DNA from: Zhongshania aliphaticivorans
GTDB lineage: Bacteria; Pseudomonadota; Gammaproteobacteria; Pseudomonadales; Spongiibacteraceae
Length of the DNA: 64,000 nucleotides
Direction of reading: 5' to 3'
Assembly: GCF_902705855.1 (NCBI RefSeq)
Contig: NZ_CACSIJ010000012.1
Span: 312,356-376,355 of the forward strand
Both the position numbers and the translations under genes were made by a program. Of this stretch, positions 17,794 through 27,939 are shown in pieces (within the stretch, counting starts at the first letter, position 1; every line of letters starts with the position of its first letter). The notes below the pieces were generated by a model, which had not been told where the DNA came from, did no database searches, and saw nothing but the letters and a program-made list of their open reading frames with translations.

Positions 17794-18345
17794 ATGAGCA
17801 CATTTACTCTACATGACAGAAATAGCGCACCTGACGCAGCCAAACCTCTATTAGAAGGCTCGCAGAAATCATTTGGTATGATTCCGGGATTACATGCAGT
17901 GATGGCCGAAGCGCCAGGCTTACTTGAGGGCTACCAAGTCTTGCATAGCCTGTTTCTTAACAGCAGCTTTAACGCCGATGAAAAAACCGTAGTATGGCAA
18001 GCAATCAACGTTGAGCATGACTGCCATTACTGCGTACCGGCACATACCGGCATCGCCAAGTCTATGAAGGTTTCAGACGAGATCAGCAATGCGCTTCGTG
18101 ATGAAACACCACTGCCTACCGCTAAACTTGAGGCCTTACGCGACTTTACCCTAGCTATGGTGCGCCAGCGTGGCGAGCTTGAAGAAAAGCAACTACAAGA
18201 CTTTTATGATGCAGGTTATACCCAGCAAAACGTACTAGACGTTATATTGGGGCTAAGCCAAAAAGTCATGAGTAACTATACCAATCACGCTGCCAAAACG
18301 CCTGTCGATAAAGCCTTTAAGCCCTTCGCATGGGAAAAGAAATAA
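17794..18345 (+). CDS. Carboxymuconolactone decarboxylase/AhpD-like family protein
   Basis: This 183-residue AhpD-fold protein carries a redox motif Glu74-x2-Cys77-x2-Cys80-x3-His84 (EHDCHYCVPAH), which supports thiol peroxidase or disulfide reductase chemistry rather than lactone decarboxylation. It is the first gene behind the TetR-controlled promoter, with AAGGA 9 nt before the ATG. The DsbA/FrnE-type oxidoreductase at 19326 may belong to the same stress response. Confidence 0.85.
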   Translation: MSTFTLHDRNSAPDAAKPLLEGSQKSFGMIPGLHAVMAEAPGLLEGYQVLHSLFLNSSFNADEKTVVWQAINVEHDCHYCVPAHTGIAKSMKVSDEISNALRDETPLPTAKLEALRDFTLAMVRQRGELEEKQLQDFYDAGYTQQNVLDVILGLSQKVMSNYTNHAAKTPVDKAFKPFAWEKK

Positions 18346-18354
18346 TCTCCAACA

Positions 18355-18392
18355 CCAGCGCCTTTAGATAATCCTTTACCTAAAGGCACTGG
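18355..18392 (+). other. Long inverted repeat after the CMD gene
   Basis: CCAG-c-GCCTTTAG pairs with CTAAAGGC-a-CTGG around a 12-nt loop, with one mismatch. No T-run follows. It may end or stabilise the upstream transcript. Confidence 0.5.
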
Positions 18393-18552
18393 CTCATAAT
18401 GTGAACGTACTTTTAACACACTGCCTGTAAACAAAATCACTGTGCCACGGGTAATAACTTAGATATCGGCCTGTCTACCATTCAATCATTTATGCGAAAG
18501 CAGAAGTATTGCCGCAATACTCGAATGAAGATTTAAACGGGGTCTACATAGA

Positions 18553-19242
18553 ATGAACAAAATCAGCGACATCGATGTACTTCTTTTCGACGTAAATGAG
18601 ACGCTAGTCGATATTACAATCCTCGAACCTTTTTTCCTGCGTGTTTTCAAAAACCCATTGGTGCTAAGAAGCTGGTTTGCCGAGCTTGTTCTGTATTCGC
18701 AAACAATGACCGCCTCGGGCCTATATGAACCGTTTGGAAACTTAGCCGTTGGCGTCCTGCGTATGGTCGGAAGCAATCACAATATTACGATCAACGACGA
18801 CGATGTCTCAGAGTTTAAATCTCTACTCGGCAATATGCCGGCGCACCCTGATGTGATACCGGCGCTAACACGCTTGCAGACTGCTGGATTTCGTTTGGCA
18901 ACGTTAACAAACTCTGCGCCCACGCAATCGCCGACGCTATTAGAAAAAGCAGGGATCAGCGAATTTTTTGAGCAGCAGTTGAGCGTCGATGCAGTGCATG
19001 CGTTCAAGCCGCATCCGGCAACGTATCGTCATGCCGCACAGGAATTGGCAGTGGAGCTAGATCGGATATGTCTTGTGGCATGCCACTTATGGGATACCAT
19101 CGGCGCACAAGCCGCAGGTAGTTATGGTGCGTTCATCACTCGCCCCAACAACAATATTCTTATCGCTGAAAACGTACCTCAGCCAGACTTTGTTGCCCGC
19201 GACCTTATCGACCTCGCGGACCAGCTTGTGGGGCGCTCGTGA
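18553..19242 (+). CDS. Haloacid dehalogenase type II-like HAD hydrolase
   Basis: This 229-residue HAD protein has the nucleophile Asp13 in LLFDVNETLVD, motif II Thr119-Asn-Ser, motif III Lys162 (FKPHPATYRHA) and motif IV with Asp181 (CHLWDTIGA). The acid two residues after the nucleophile is Asn, as in dehalogenases and unlike phosphatases. HLWD replaces the usual HPWD, so true haloacid activity is uncertain. It lies between the CMD gene and the FrnE-like gene. Confidence 0.8.
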   Translation: MNKISDIDVLLFDVNETLVDITILEPFFLRVFKNPLVLRSWFAELVLYSQTMTASGLYEPFGNLAVGVLRMVGSNHNITINDDDVSEFKSLLGNMPAHPDVIPALTRLQTAGFRLATLTNSAPTQSPTLLEKAGISEFFEQQLSVDAVHAFKPHPATYRHAAQELAVELDRICLVACHLWDTIGAQAAGSYGAFITRPNNNILIAENVPQPDFVARDLIDLADQLVGRS

Positions 19243-19325
19243 TGCCATCAGCAAATTAAATCCAATACCAAACACCAAATTCACGATTCCAAGCACACTC
19301 TTAGTTTCAACATAAGGAGAAGACC

Positions 19326-19979
19326 ATGACCACCCCTCAAAACAAACTGCGGATAGACATCGTGTCAGACGTGGTCTGCCCTTGGTGCGTCATCGGCTAC
19401 CGGCAGCTAGCAACAGCGCTCGAGGCAAGCGGCACCCCACACGAAATTCACTGGCACCCCTTTGAGCTAAACCCCAACATGCCGGCAGAGGGCCAAAACC
19501 TGCAAGACCATGTAGCAGAGAAATACGGTACGACCAAGGCGCAATCAGCGGACAGCCGAGTAAGAATGACCGAGGTGGGCGCCGAGGTAAACTTCAAGTT
19601 TCACTTTGCCGACGACATGCGTATGCACAACACCTTTAATGTGCATCAGCTTTTACATTGGGCCAGTCAGCAAGAGCGCACGCACGATCTGAAGCAGGCA
19701 CTCTTTGCAGCCCACTTCACCCATGGCCGCAATCTGTCTGACGACAGCGTACTAGCGGATGTGGCTGCTGAAATCGGGCTGGACCGGAGCGAGGCTCTGG
19801 CGGTACTGGAAGATCAGCGCTTTGCCGCAGACGTGCGCGCCGCCGAAAAAGTTTGGCTAGACGAAGGGATTCAAGGTGTACCGGCCATGATCTTCAATAA
19901 CCGCCACCTCATAACCGGAGCCCAAGGAGTCGAGAATTACAGCCGCGTTTTGCAAGAGTTGGCCAAAGAAAATAGCTAA
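19326..19979 (+). CDS. DsbA-family oxidoreductase, FrnE-like
   Basis: This 217-residue cytoplasmic thioredoxin-fold protein has the active site Cys18-Pro-Trp-Cys21 (VVCPWCVIGYRQL) and the cis-Pro loop GIQGVPAMIFNN. WHPFELNPNMP and MRMHNTFNVHQLLHWA are FrnE/2-hydroxychromene-isomerase-like features. Such enzymes act in oxidative stress or polyketide chemistry. AAGGAG lies upstream of the ATG. Confidence 0.88.
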   Translation: MTTPQNKLRIDIVSDVVCPWCVIGYRQLATALEASGTPHEIHWHPFELNPNMPAEGQNLQDHVAEKYGTTKAQSADSRVRMTEVGAEVNFKFHFADDMRMHNTFNVHQLLHWASQQERTHDLKQALFAAHFTHGRNLSDDSVLADVAAEIGLDRSEALAVLEDQRFAADVRAAEKVWLDEGIQGVPAMIFNNRHLITGAQGVENYSRVLQELAKENS

Positions 19980-20009
19980 GCGTTCAGGCAACACTCGAAG
20001 AGACGAAGA

Positions 20010-20045
20010 AGCGGCTTGAGAATCAGACTCGATTTTCTCGCCGCT
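20010..20045. terminator. Hairpin between convergent genes
   Basis: AGCGGC pairs with GCCGCT and GAGAA with TTCTC, with a 2-nt bulge. It lies between the FrnE-like gene and the amidase. No T-run is present, so strength is uncertain. Confidence 0.4.
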
Positions 20046-20098
20046 CCAGATAAGAGCTGAACTGGAACTGCCGCTAAAGACACAGTTCAGTAACAAAA

Positions 20099-21568
20099 TC
20101 ACGCCGGCAATGAAAAACCAAGCTCGCGCTCCAGCTGCGCAGCCAGACTAAACAAGGTCTCTTCATCATTCATGCGTCCGGTAAATTGCATGCCAATTGG
20201 CAGACCGTCGCTACTACTGTGCAGAGGCACCGACATCCCCGGTAGGCCGGTTATATTACCCATCATCGTGAATGCCATTTTCTCTAATATCGGCGAAGCC
20301 ATTTGCTCAACAAGACCTGAGCGCAGCAATAATCTCCCGATATTTAAGCGGTGAGAGGCAAGCATCAGCAGCTCTTCAATTTTGCTATTGGGTAATTGAC
20401 CATGCGGAACGGCTGGCGTCGGAATGGTCGGACAAAGCATCAGGTCGTGATGCTCCAACAAACGCCCCATCGCCAATTGAATATCGTGCCACCCTTTTTT
20501 TGCACTAACAAAATCTGCAGCGCTGAGTGAGCGGCCTATCATCGCCATATTTTTAGTGGCCGGTTCAAACTGCTTTACACACGCAGCCCCATATAAAGCC
20601 TTGTATCCAGCAACCATGGCGGCAACTTCGCCGCACACCACTACAAAAAAGTCGCGCCAAAATCGCTCGATATTGATCTGCGGCTCAAACTCAACCACCT
20701 CATGGCCAATTTCACGCAACTGCTGCGCCGTTTTGTTTAATGCGATTTCTACGTCAGGATGTATTTCGGTATTTACCAGCGGTCGCCTGCTCAGGGCGAT
20801 ACGCAGCGGCTTTGGTTCACGCTGGGTAGCAGACAAAAACGAGCCACTTGGTAAAACAATATTATAGGGTGCACCGATCTCATGACCGCTAGTGCAATCG
20901 AGCATCGCTGCACTGTCACGCACACTGCGCGTTAAGACGTGTTCCGCGACAGCGCCCTGCCAGTCTTCACCTTGATCGGGCCCGAGGGGATTGCGTCCTC
21001 TAGAGGGCTTCAAGCCAAACACACCACACCAAGACGCGGGAAAGCGAATTGAGCCGCCACCATCGCCACCGTGAGCCATCGGAACAATGCCCGCCGCCAC
21101 TGCCGCTGCGCTGCCACCCGATGAACCACCGGTACTGTAACCAAGCTTATGGGGGTTATGACTAACGCCATGGGCCTTGGGTTCGGTGGTGATAATTAAG
21201 CCAAACTCTGGGGTATTGGTTTTGGCAAAGATATTCACACCGCTCGCCTTGTAACGACGCACTAGCTCACTGTCGTAATTTGGCACCGCCGTCATACCGC
21301 GACTCCCCATTGTCAGCGGCTCACCGGCAAAAGCCGCCAATAAATCCTTTAATACAAAGGGCACACCCGTGAATGGGCCGTCGGGCAAACCGTCGTTAAT
21401 ATGTCGATAAGCCCGGTCTTCAAAACGATGAATGAGCGCATTAATACTTGGGTTAATCTCATTAGCACGCGCAATCGCGGCCTCTAGCAACTCAGACGGC
21501 GTCACCTCTCCCGCCTTTATCAAGCCCGCCAAACCCAGCCCGTCGTACTCGCGGTATTCTGTAAACAT
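20099..21568 (-). CDS. Amidase signature family enzyme
   Basis: This 489-residue hydrolase has the Ser-cisSer-Lys triad: Lys74 in GVPFVLKDLLAA, the cis-Ser in GYSTGGSSGGSAAAVAAG (about 149-150) and nucleophile Ser173 in GGDGGGSIRFPASW. The region after the triad and the C-terminal MGNITGLPGMSVPL fit the 6-aminohexanoate-cyclic-dimer hydrolase-like and glutamyl-amidase groups. GatA is unlikely, since no gatB or gatC is nearby. Substrate unknown. Confidence 0.88.
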   Translation of the reverse strand: MFTEYREYDGLGLAGLIKAGEVTPSELLEAAIARANEINPSINALIHRFEDRAYRHINDGLPDGPFTGVPFVLKDLLAAFAGEPLTMGSRGMTAVPNYDSELVRRYKASGVNIFAKTNTPEFGLIITTEPKAHGVSHNPHKLGYSTGGSSGGSAAAVAAGIVPMAHGGDGGGSIRFPASWCGVFGLKPSRGRNPLGPDQGEDWQGAVAEHVLTRSVRDSAAMLDCTSGHEIGAPYNIVLPSGSFLSATQREPKPLRIALSRRPLVNTEIHPDVEIALNKTAQQLREIGHEVVEFEPQINIERFWRDFFVVVCGEVAAMVAGYKALYGAACVKQFEPATKNMAMIGRSLSAADFVSAKKGWHDIQLAMGRLLEHHDLMLCPTIPTPAVPHGQLPNSKIEELLMLASHRLNIGRLLLRSGLVEQMASPILEKMAFTMMGNITGLPGMSVPLHSSSDGLPIGMQFTGRMNDEETLFSLAAQLERELGFSLPA

Positions 21569-21797
21569 CGTGGCCTCCCCTTATTATTCTTATGATAGTA
21601 GCAAGTAATGCATGGCCTGTTGCAATGGACAAAATGTAGCCGCTAAGTAAATAATCAAAATGCCTTTGGCTGAATACCCATTTCGCGCTACAGTATTCGG
21701 GCTGGGCAAACGGATACGTAAGCACCCAGAATTTACAACAAACATTCAAATGCTCTTCGCAACACCTTTTAATCCATAACAATACAAGGTTGTAGCT

Positions 21798-22049
21798 ATG
21801 CCTCTACCCAAAGACATTCTTGACGAAATACGTGTACTCACCCAATTCAACCCCGCCTCCGCATTAGAAGGCATTAAGGTACATCACACCGCAGAATCGG
21901 GCACTATCGCCGCCACCCAACGCCTTTACGATAAAGACCTTATTACCCTACCCGACGGTGGCTATCTAACAAGCAGCGGCCAAGAAGTCATCCGTCATCT
22001 AGACAGCCTACTTACCGTTTTACAATGTAAAGAAGCGGTTCCCAGCTAA
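21798..22049 (+). CDS. TIGR02647 family small protein
   Basis: This 83-residue protein matches the conserved pseudomonad family TIGR02647, with LVxLTQFNPASALEGIKVHH, AATQRLYDKDLITLPDGGYL and a terminal helix. A winged-helix-like fold and DNA binding are plausible, but the function is unknown. It is a single gene. Confidence 0.7.
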   Translation: MPLPKDILDEIRVLTQFNPASALEGIKVHHTAESGTIAATQRLYDKDLITLPDGGYLTSSGQEVIRHLDSLLTVLQCKEAVPS

Positions 22050-22184
22050 TATCATCACCTCAAATAGGGTCGGTAATTAGAGCCCAAATGCTCCAGTGCC
22101 GACCATGTACGCGCCCCCACTTTACGTGATTCCCATACTCAATTTCAGATACACTCTCTGCTCTCACCCAATGCAGAGCTGTTA

Positions 22185-23180
22185 ATGGATCCTCTTACCC
22201 AAGGCTTACTCGGCGCAGTCGCTGTTCGCAATTCCGGCAGTAAAGTAGCAAAGCGCGGTGGCGTGGTGCTGCTCGGCTTTTTAGCGGGCATGGCCGCTGA
22301 TTTAGACGTGATCATTCGCTCTACTAGCGACCCCTTGTTATTTTTAGAGTATCACCGCCAATTCACCCACTCGCTTATTTTTATTCCCTTGGGCGGACTC
22401 ATCTGCGGCTTGGTTTTACATAAACTGATAGGCCAGCGGAACGCCCTTAGCTGGCAACAAAGTGTGCTGTTTTGCACGCTGGGTTACGCCACCCACGCCC
22501 TGCTCGATGCCTGCACCACCTACGGCACCCAGCTTTACTGGCCGTTTAGCAATGAGCGAGTCGCGTGGAATATCATGTCGATTATCGACCCCCTATACAC
22601 CCTACCCATTGCGGGATTGCTCATTCTAAGCCTGCGTAAGCACTGGCGCTGGGCTGCCCCCTTCGCGCTATTTTGGATGTTTGCCTACCCCACCCTCGGC
22701 TGGTGGCAGCGCGATCGCGCCGAAGCCGCGGGCCACGAACTCGCCGCTAGCCGCGGGCACCTTGTTCGCAGCTTGGAAGCAAAGCCGTCTTTCGGAAATA
22801 TCCTGCTGTGGAAAATTGTCTACCGCACAGATACTGCGTATTACATAGACGCAGTGCGAGTTGGTCGCGAGCCCAAGATTTTCCCCGGTGATAGCATCCC
22901 TCTACTCATACTCAGCGACATACCGTGGCTGCTAGCGGATAGCCGCCAAGCAACCGACCTAGAGCGCTTTCGTTGGTTCTCAAAGGGTTATATTGCCCTT
23001 GATCCAAACAACCCCCAACGCATTATTGATATTCGTTATTCCCTGCTGCCGAATGAGCTGGATGCGCTATGGAGTATTGAATTATCGCCAGACACCCCCA
23101 ATAAACCAGTCATCTACCAAACCCATAGAAGCGATGGCAAAGAGAAGCTTCGTCAATTATGGCAAATGCTAACGCAATAA
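22185..23180 (+). CDS. YdjM-type inner-membrane metal-dependent hydrolase (DUF457)
   Basis: This 331-residue protein has about four to five membrane helices in its first 165 residues. MDPLTQGLLGAVAV, then GMAADLDVI and YHRQFTHSLIFIPLGG are the YdjM signature with its conserved His and Asp residues. The remainder is a soluble domain. The LexA-regulated YdjM group is implicated in membrane phospholipid or biofilm effects, but the reaction is unknown. Confidence 0.82.
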   Translation: MDPLTQGLLGAVAVRNSGSKVAKRGGVVLLGFLAGMAADLDVIIRSTSDPLLFLEYHRQFTHSLIFIPLGGLICGLVLHKLIGQRNALSWQQSVLFCTLGYATHALLDACTTYGTQLYWPFSNERVAWNIMSIIDPLYTLPIAGLLILSLRKHWRWAAPFALFWMFAYPTLGWWQRDRAEAAGHELAASRGHLVRSLEAKPSFGNILLWKIVYRTDTAYYIDAVRVGREPKIFPGDSIPLLILSDIPWLLADSRQATDLERFRWFSKGYIALDPNNPQRIIDIRYSLLPNELDALWSIELSPDTPNKPVIYQTHRSDGKEKLRQLWQMLTQ

Positions 23181-23216
23181 TTTGTTAGCCGTCTCGCGAC
23201 CAAATACGGATGACTC

Positions 23217-24200
23217 ATGGCTAAATTATCAGTGCTAGACCTTTCCCCCATTACCGCCGATGGTGATGCGGGCACGTCCCTACAGAACAGCCTATCACTG
23301 GCACAGCACGCTGAAAAATGGGGATTTAATCGCTATTGGCTGGCGGAACACCACAATATGCAGGGCATTGCCAGTGCCGCTACCGCTGTTGTGATCGGTC
23401 ACATTGCTGGGGGTACCAAGACTATCCGTGTTGGAGCCGGCGGCGTTATGCTACCCAATCACGCGCCCCTCATTATCGCCGAACAGTTTGGCACCCTAGA
23501 GGCCCTATACCCGAATCGCATCGATCTTGGACTTGGTCGCGCACCCGGCACAGATCAAGCCACCGCCTACGCCATGCGCCGCAACATGGATTCCGACGTC
23601 GATCAGTTCCCACGCGATGTGGTAGAACTAATGGGTTACTTTGGTGAACCGCATCCCGATCAAAAGATTCATGCCGTACCCGGAAGCGGCCTTAATATTC
23701 CGTTTTGGATTCTAGGCTCCAGCTTATTCGGCGCCCAGTTAGCTGCGTCACTTGGCTTGCCCTACGCCTTTGCATCGCATTTTGCACCAGAGCAAATGCT
23801 GCCTGCGATTGCCCTGTACCGCGAACGCTTCCGCCCTTCCGCGCAGCTAGATAAGCCTTATGTGATGTTGGGTTTTAACGTGTTTGCCGCCGACACCGAC
23901 GCCCAAGCTCACTATATAGCGAGTTCGATGCAGCGTGCTTTCGTCAATTTGCGACGCGGGCAGCCGGGGAAACTGCAGCCCCCCGCGGATAACTATCTAG
24001 CGCAACTATCAGGCGGCGAGCAAATGCTGCTTCGTCAAATCATGTCCTGCTCAGCGATTGGCACCGCCGATAAAGTACAAGAAGACATGCAAAAATTTAT
24101 CGATAAAACCCAAGCCGATGAACTGATGATCACCTCGCAAATTTACACCCACGAGGCACGCCTACGGTCTTACGAAATTGTGTCATCGCTTAAGCTATAA
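23217..24200 (+). CDS. Luciferase-like (LLM class) flavin-dependent oxidoreductase
   Basis: This 327-residue TIM-barrel protein is of the bacterial-luciferase/YhbW type. [57 protein letters not shown] are the family sequence. It likely uses reduced FMN from a separate reductase. It lies 36 bp after the YdjM gene and may share its message. Confidence 0.88.
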   Translation: MAKLSVLDLSPITADGDAGTSLQNSLSLAQHAEKWGFNRYWLAEHHNMQGIASAATAVVIGHIAGGTKTIRVGAGGVMLPNHAPLIIAEQFGTLEALYPNRIDLGLGRAPGTDQATAYAMRRNMDSDVDQFPRDVVELMGYFGEPHPDQKIHAVPGSGLNIPFWILGSSLFGAQLAASLGLPYAFASHFAPEQMLPAIALYRERFRPSAQLDKPYVMLGFNVFAADTDAQAHYIASSMQRAFVNLRRGQPGKLQPPADNYLAQLSGGEQMLLRQIMSCSAIGTADKVQEDMQKFIDKTQADELMITSQIYTHEARLRSYEIVSSLKL

Positions 24201-24235
24201 CACGAGAACACCTGTATAAAAGCAGGCTAACTAAG

Positions 24236-24266
24236 CGAATCTGGCTATAAATAACAGCCAGATTCG
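24236..24266. terminator. Bidirectional hairpin between convergent genes
   Basis: CGAATCTGGCT and AGCCAGATTCG form a perfect 11-bp stem around a 9-nt AT-rich loop. It lies between the LLM gene and mscS. The T-tract is absent on either side. Confidence 0.55.
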
Positions 24267-24285
24267 GGAAAATTGAGTAGTAGCT

Positions 24286-25596
24286 TTACTTCCCCATGCT
24301 CTCGTTGAGCACCCGCACCTCGCGCTGAGGGAAGGGGATTTGGAAGCCGTTGTCACGCATAGCTTCAAAAATCATCAGGAGCAAATCGCCACCGACACGG
24401 TTTTTACCGTCATCGATACCCATCATCCAAAACTCGACGAACATATTCACGCCAGAATCACCAAAACTGTCAATTTCGCAATCGGGTCGTTCTTCAAACG
24501 GAATACTCTCGCCGCTAAGAACCTGCGCATGCGAGGCCACGGTTTCTTTGATAATTTCGACTAACTGACGGATATCAGAATCGTAAGCTACCGAAAAATC
24601 GACGCGGTAACGTTGCTTTTTATTTTTGTGAGTCCAGTTAGTAAAACTCTCCGTTACGAACTTTTCATTTGGCACCATGATGTCTTTGCCATCATAGGTT
24701 TCCAAGGTGGTCGATCTAAGAGTCAGCTCCCGAACAAATCCGGTGCGGCCATCTTCAAGCTCAATGTAGTCATCTAGGGAAATGGATCGGTCGAGTAAAA
24801 TAATAATGCCAGAGATAAAGTTGGATGCTATCGCCTGCAAACCAAAACCAAGCCCCACACCCAAGGCACCACCAAACACCGCCAAAGCAGTGAGATTAAC
24901 CCCCATGACTTGCAACAGTAGCAAGAAAATCAAAACAAAAATGGCCACTTCAAACAATTTTGCGGCCACTTCCCTGGTTCTAAAATCGAGCTTTTCCTGA
25001 CGTCGAATAATCTCCTGGCCCGTGCTATTCGACACTCGCCCCAACCAAAATAGCAGCGAGCCAAACAAGGCCACGCGAACAACGCCATAAGCTGAAATAT
25101 CTATATTACCCACAGAGATTTTCATGTCTTCGAGTATGGCAATAATCGGCTCAAGCACATTCAGTAAATGCAAGAACAGCAATGGCTGGCCAATCCAGCG
25201 AAACACAAACGCGATGAAATCATTTTTTACATAATCACGAATTAGCGACCTAAAAACCAACATCATGGCGACAAATAACGCCGTTCTCACCAGCCAGAAC
25301 GCCCCTATGAACTGCGCACTCAATTCAACAGAAAAACTCAAAACCAAAATGGTAAGCAAGGGGAATATCAGCACTCCCAGCTTGCCGGTAAGCCTACGCA
25401 GCGGTTTAAGCGGCGCATTCGCTGGCGCATCGGCAAAGAGAGGAACAAACTTACGAATGTAGGTGGTAATAAAAAAGGTTATACCAAAAACGACTAATAC
25501 CAACGCTAGCTGGGCGTAGGTCTGAGTTTGCAAGAAAACCGCAAGTATCTGCTCCGCAAGGTCTATAGAAGCCTGTTTGTAATTTTCAAAATCCAT
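24286..25596 (-). CDS. MscS-family mechanosensitive ion channel
   Basis: This 436-residue channel opens under membrane tension to release solutes. Four to five N-terminal helices (about 24-45, 67-95, 98-115, 160-185, 205-230) precede the pore helix LGVGLGFGLQAIASNFISGI, then the beta domain LDDYIELEDGRTGFVRELTLRST and the cytoplasmic cage, ending FPQREVRV. It is longer than E. coli MscS by an N-terminal extension. Confidence 0.9.
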   Translation of the reverse strand: MDFENYKQASIDLAEQILAVFLQTQTYAQLALVLVVFGITFFITTYIRKFVPLFADAPANAPLKPLRRLTGKLGVLIFPLLTILVLSFSVELSAQFIGAFWLVRTALFVAMMLVFRSLIRDYVKNDFIAFVFRWIGQPLLFLHLLNVLEPIIAILEDMKISVGNIDISAYGVVRVALFGSLLFWLGRVSNSTGQEIIRRQEKLDFRTREVAAKLFEVAIFVLIFLLLLQVMGVNLTALAVFGGALGVGLGFGLQAIASNFISGIIILLDRSISLDDYIELEDGRTGFVRELTLRSTTLETYDGKDIMVPNEKFVTESFTNWTHKNKKQRYRVDFSVAYDSDIRQLVEIIKETVASHAQVLSGESIPFEERPDCEIDSFGDSGVNMFVEFWMMGIDDGKNRVGGDLLLMIFEAMRDNGFQIPFPQREVRVLNESMGK

Positions 25597-26528
25597 ACTA
25601 TACGCCCATGTTATTCATTCCAATCTTATGAAATTCAACTCTTCTATTTGATCCAACTCTCACTGGCACCGCCACATGACTTCACTAAAAACTAAGTATC
25701 AGGAAATACAATACTGTGAAAACCCAAGCTTTCGATACAACCCGACCATCTACGATCAGCAACTTCGCTACTATCCTCTCATATGCCGGCGCTATCTGCG
25801 ATGAAGGCGGTTGGGCTCCTACAATCATTTCCTCGCTAGTATTTCAGGCATTAATATCTTCGCGTTGCTTAAGGTATCCTCAACCCTATAGCTAAGCGAA
25901 TTACAGAACGTCAATACTCTTCTACTAAAACTGCGACACTAAATACTCAATTGAGGCCCACCAATATCACTAGGACTATCCTCAATGTGTCACATTAATA
26001 TTTCCCCAAAGCACCGGCCTTCATATACCAATTAAACCGCTGAATAGTAAACGGCGACATTGTCGACTTCTCCGACAAAGAGAATTTCAAGCTGCATCTT
26101 GCCGTTTCTAGAAAACATCGTTATGTGAGGCGGCCAAGTAGAGTTAGACTACACAATAACCACAAAACGATAACCGCCACTCTACCACTTTCTCTTAATA
26201 ATCTTATTACTTCCTCTAAACCGGCTTCTCAGATTAGCAACAGCCATCATCAGCCGCCATACAATTATCTATACTTTATTAAAGTCGCGTACTACTTTCC
26301 GTGCCCCCAAAAAGTGATGTAGATCTCGCTTTTAAAGTCATCACAGCTAAATGCGTACTAATACGAATACGAGAATTTATGTAACTCCGACATAGTCTAT
26401 CCACACGGGGGATGTATATCCCAATAACTAGTTTGCTGCTGACAAGACATTAATCGAACAAGCTATCTGTTTCGTTTAAAAACTCTGTTTAGCAACACAC
26501 GGTGCACATAGTCTAGCGAACGAAAGTC
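25597..26528. other. 932-bp gene-free stretch
   Basis: No frame here has codon use or a homologue-like sequence; one open frame of 65 codons (26125-26322) has no plausible start site. The DNA is AT-rich from 26110 to 26300. It precedes the BLUF-like gene and may hold its promoter, but I find no good -35/-10 pair, no operator and no hidden tRNA. Confidence 0.5.
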
Positions 26529-27356
26529 ATGAAACGAATTGCGTGTATAAGCACGATCACACAACATCCTGATGAGGGAGACGCTTCCACACAACTCATG
26601 GAGCTCTATAACTCAACGCGGGTTTACAACAGAGAAAACGATATCACCGGCGTATTTCTTGTTTCAGGTAGCAGCTGCCTGCAAATTATGGAAGGCAACG
26701 CAGAATCCCTCGCAAGTGCCATTTACCGTATGGGGCGCGATTCTCGTCTTAGTGACTTCAGCGTTGTAATGAATTGCAACAACGATATCGCCGAATTTTC
26801 AGGCTGGAAAATCCGTATCATTAGCTCTGGAGCTAACGCACATTTGGATTTTATCGCAAGACTTAAAGAAACCCTAGCAGACAAAATTCAAGCAAAAAAC
26901 AATCACGACAACGCACGCTTAGACAGCTTCTTTGGCAAACCAGAGCTTAGCGCTAACGTTCAACCGCCAACGTTAGCCGCTCCGACGGACGTCAATAGCA
27001 CTAGCAAAAAAACATACGATAATTGTGTAATTTCCGTTTCTGCATGGCCACGACCAACACAAATACGGATGACACCAGAGCTAATTCGTATCTGTTCCAA
27101 TCTCACGAAAAGACCCGCACATTTCGAACGTATTTTAGCCTTGAATCTTTGCTCCTCTACTGAAAAATTAACTCATTACTTATCTGCGTTAGAAAGCTTA
27201 GGTTTGCTAAAAACGCACTCTAGCGTCGGAACCCCAAATTTGAGAGTTGTTAACAACCCACCCAAAGCAACCAATGCGGCAACACAAACAGTCAGCAGTA
27301 CCGCCGACAGATTCAGCCGTGTTCTAAAACGCTTTATCGCATCAGCTAAAGCTTAG
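26529..27356 (+). CDS. BLUF-like sensor domain protein with C-terminal winged-helix-like domain
   Basis: This 275-residue protein opens with a BLUF-like domain (residues 3-98). BLUF domains bind FAD and sense blue light through Tyr, Asn, Gln and Trp. Here Asn34 (VYNREND), Gln52 (CLQIMEG) and Trp93 (FSGWKIR) sit at the right spacing (18 and 41), but the Tyr position aligns with Cys6 (RIACIS). Residues about 165-235 resemble a winged helix ([19 protein letters not shown] to LESLGLLKT) and may contact the next gene's GTPase. The two form a transcription unit with 13 bp spacing. Confidence 0.7.
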   Translation: MKRIACISTITQHPDEGDASTQLMELYNSTRVYNRENDITGVFLVSGSSCLQIMEGNAESLASAIYRMGRDSRLSDFSVVMNCNNDIAEFSGWKIRIISSGANAHLDFIARLKETLADKIQAKNNHDNARLDSFFGKPELSANVQPPTLAAPTDVNSTSKKTYDNCVISVSAWPRPTQIRMTPELIRICSNLTKRPAHFERILALNLCSSTEKLTHYLSALESLGLLKTHSSVGTPNLRVVNNPPKATNAATQTVSSTADRFSRVLKRFIASAKA

Positions 27357-27369
27357 GAAGTCGCTAATA

Positions 27370-27939
27370 ATGGATCAGATATATAATAAATTGGCGATAG
27401 TGGGTGAAGTAGGTGCAGGTAAAACTCAGCTCATTAACACTATTAGTGAAATCTCCCCGTTTGCTACCGAAGCGAGATCTTCGGTCGATATTGGCAAAGA
27501 ATACACAACCGTTGGCATTGACTATGGTCGCTTGAGCCTCGATGCCGATATAGCACTGGGACTTTTCGGCTTACCAGGTCAAAAACGATTTTCGTTGCTA
27601 TGGGATATGGTGAACACCTCATTGTGGGGGCTCGTCATTCTAGTCAAATACGGTGATGGCGTTAATATCGACGCAATCGACGATATCCTTACCCACTTCC
27701 AGCCACTTAAAGATAACGTCCCGGTCATAGTCGGTGTCAGCCATTCCGAAAACGCGACTGCCGACGAGTTAGACGTACTTTTGGAATTTTTAGAACACGT
27801 TTTACAAGGGCACGGGCTATCGGCCCCGATCATGCCCGTTGATCCGCGAGATATTGAGTCCTCTCTCATGCTGCTCCAGATGATCGATGCAATAAATAAC
27901 ACAGACGAGTATGAAGGAGCACAACTAAATGTCGTTTAA
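27370..27939 (+). CDS. Small GTPase, MglA/COG2229-like
   Basis: This 189-residue Ras-like GTPase has a P-loop Gly12-EVGA-Gly17-Lys18-Thr19, a candidate G2 threonine near 46-47, and a G3 loop FGLPGQKRF (Gly67-x-x-Gly70-Gln71). The Asp of the usual DxxG is Gly, as in MglA-related GTPases that carry xxPGQ. No NKxD motif is visible; the matching loop reads VGVSHSEN. Such proteins cycle through a Roadblock GTPase-activating partner, and two follow. The 3' end overlaps the next gene by 11 bp. Confidence 0.82.
   Translation: MDQIYNKLAIVGEVGAGKTQLINTISEISPFATEARSSVDIGKEYTTVGIDYGRLSLDADIALGLFGLPGQKRFSLLWDMVNTSLWGLVILVKYGDGVNIDAIDDILTHFQPLKDNVPVIVGVSHSENATADELDVLLEFLEHVLQGHGLSAPIMPVDPRDIESSLMLLQMIDAINNTDEYEGAQLNVV

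Noticed and set aside
26125..26322. Open frame of 65 codons upstream of the BLUF-like gene
   Set aside because: No ribosome-binding site, low-complexity composition, no family-like pattern.
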